In this document: positions 5,709 through 5,799 of the stretch, piece after piece
How the letters are laid out: every line of letters starts with the position of its first letter
Position numbering within the stretch: the stretch's first letter is position 1
NCBI GenBank assembly: GCA_004282995.1
Contig: SHLU01000150.1
Location: 1 to 5,799, forward strand
Length of the DNA: 5,799 bases
From: Sphingomonadaceae bacterium
GTDB taxonomy: Bacteria; Pseudomonadota; Alphaproteobacteria; Sphingomonadales; Sphingomonadaceae
Reading direction: 5' to 3'
Notes under the pieces: generated by a model
Database searches by the model: none
Told to the model about the DNA's origin: nothing
What the model saw: the letters and a program-made list of their open reading frames with translations, nothing else
Position numbers and translations under genes: made by a program

Positions 5709-5731
5709 GCCACTTTCACGAGGAAAGTGGC
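5709..5731 (-). terminator. Strong hairpin starting at the tRNA-Asp CCA end, possible terminator or processing element
   Basis: GCCACTTTC and GAAAGTGGC form a perfect 9-bp stem around a 5-base loop. In the tRNA's direction the first arm begins with the discriminator base and encoded CCA of the tRNA. The following bases (ATCCTCCCC) are not T-rich, so classical intrinsic termination is uncertain; a 3'-processing or Rho-assisted role is possible. Confidence 0.45.
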
Positions 5732-5799
5732 GCGAGTGACGGGACTCGAACCCGCGACCTCCGGCGTGACAGGCCGGCACTCTAACCAACTGAGCTACA
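5728..5799 (-). tRNA. tRNA-Asp (GTC), 5' end cut by the window
   Basis: Read on the reverse strand the sequence starts at about tRNA position 6 and shows the D arm (GCTCAGTTGGTTAGAGT), an anticodon stem CCGGC/GCCGG around loop CTGTCAC with anticodon GTC, the variable AGGTC, the T arm GCGGG-TTCGAGT-CCCGT, the 3' acceptor strand CACTCGC, discriminator G and an encoded CCA (5730-5728). Asp identity follows from GTC and the G discriminator. Only about five acceptor bases are missing, expected to read GCGAG by pairing. It lies about 100 bases upstream of the FMN oxidoreductase on the same strand. Confidence 0.96.

Noticed and set aside
5582..5785. Forward-strand ORF of 67 codons ending DGTRTRDLRRDRPAL
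   Set aside because: Its C-terminus is the antisense translation of tRNA-Asp, a well-known source of false hypothetical proteins, and its beginning is antisense to the oxidoreductase.
1..5799. Search for mobile elements, CRISPR repeats, toxin-antitoxin or defence genes
   Set aside because: No transposase, integrase, repeat array or paired small toxin/antitoxin genes are visible. tRNA-Asp could serve as an integration site, but no integrase or duplicated tRNA end is present in the window.

Overview
This window looks like ordinary chromosomal DNA of a GC-rich alphaproteobacterium, most likely a sphingomonad (Sphingomonadaceae/Erythrobacteraceae type). The assignment rests on a ZapA gene followed by a 6S-RNA-like locus and the folate gene, a DUF2842-type small membrane protein (a family I know from alphaproteobacteria), a divergent transketolase, and the codon style. 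It is an inference from gene content; no rRNA is present to confirm it.

Layout. (1) Bases 1-1086, minus strand: the N-terminal 362 codons of a transketolase that runs off the left edge. (2) Bases 1087-1308: a divergent intergenic region with a plausible rightward sigma70-like promoter. (3) Bases 1309-2165, plus: a 73-residue coiled-coil protein overlapping by ATGA with an unusually long ZapA (212 residues). (4) About 2173-2310, plus: a probable 6S RNA whose likely promoter lies inside the end of zapA. (5) Bases 2370-4654, plus: 5-formyltetrahydrofolate cyclo-ligase, a DUF2842-like protein and a GPH-family cation symporter, packed with overlapping or abutting stop and start codons. (6) Bases 4651-5625, minus: an FMN-dependent nitronate monooxygenase/NADH:quinone reductase family enzyme, convergent with the symporter and sharing a CTAG stop palindrome with it. 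(7) Bases 5728-5799, minus: tRNA-Asp(GTC), lacking only about five 5' bases at the window edge, with a perfect hairpin beginning at its CCA end.

How the parts fit. The zapA - 6S RNA - folate cyclo-ligase order matches the classical enterobacterial zapA-ssrS-ygfA arrangement. It joins an FtsZ-ring regulator, a global RNA polymerase regulator and one-carbon metabolism. The transporter and the FMN oxidoreductase are independent housekeeping or accessory genes with no visible functional link to it.

I see no mobile element, CRISPR array, phage gene, toxin-antitoxin pair or defence locus. The points worth a second look are modest: the elongated ZapA with its small partner, the 6S RNA and its promoter overlap, the symporter start codon, and the hairpin overlapping the tRNA 3' end.
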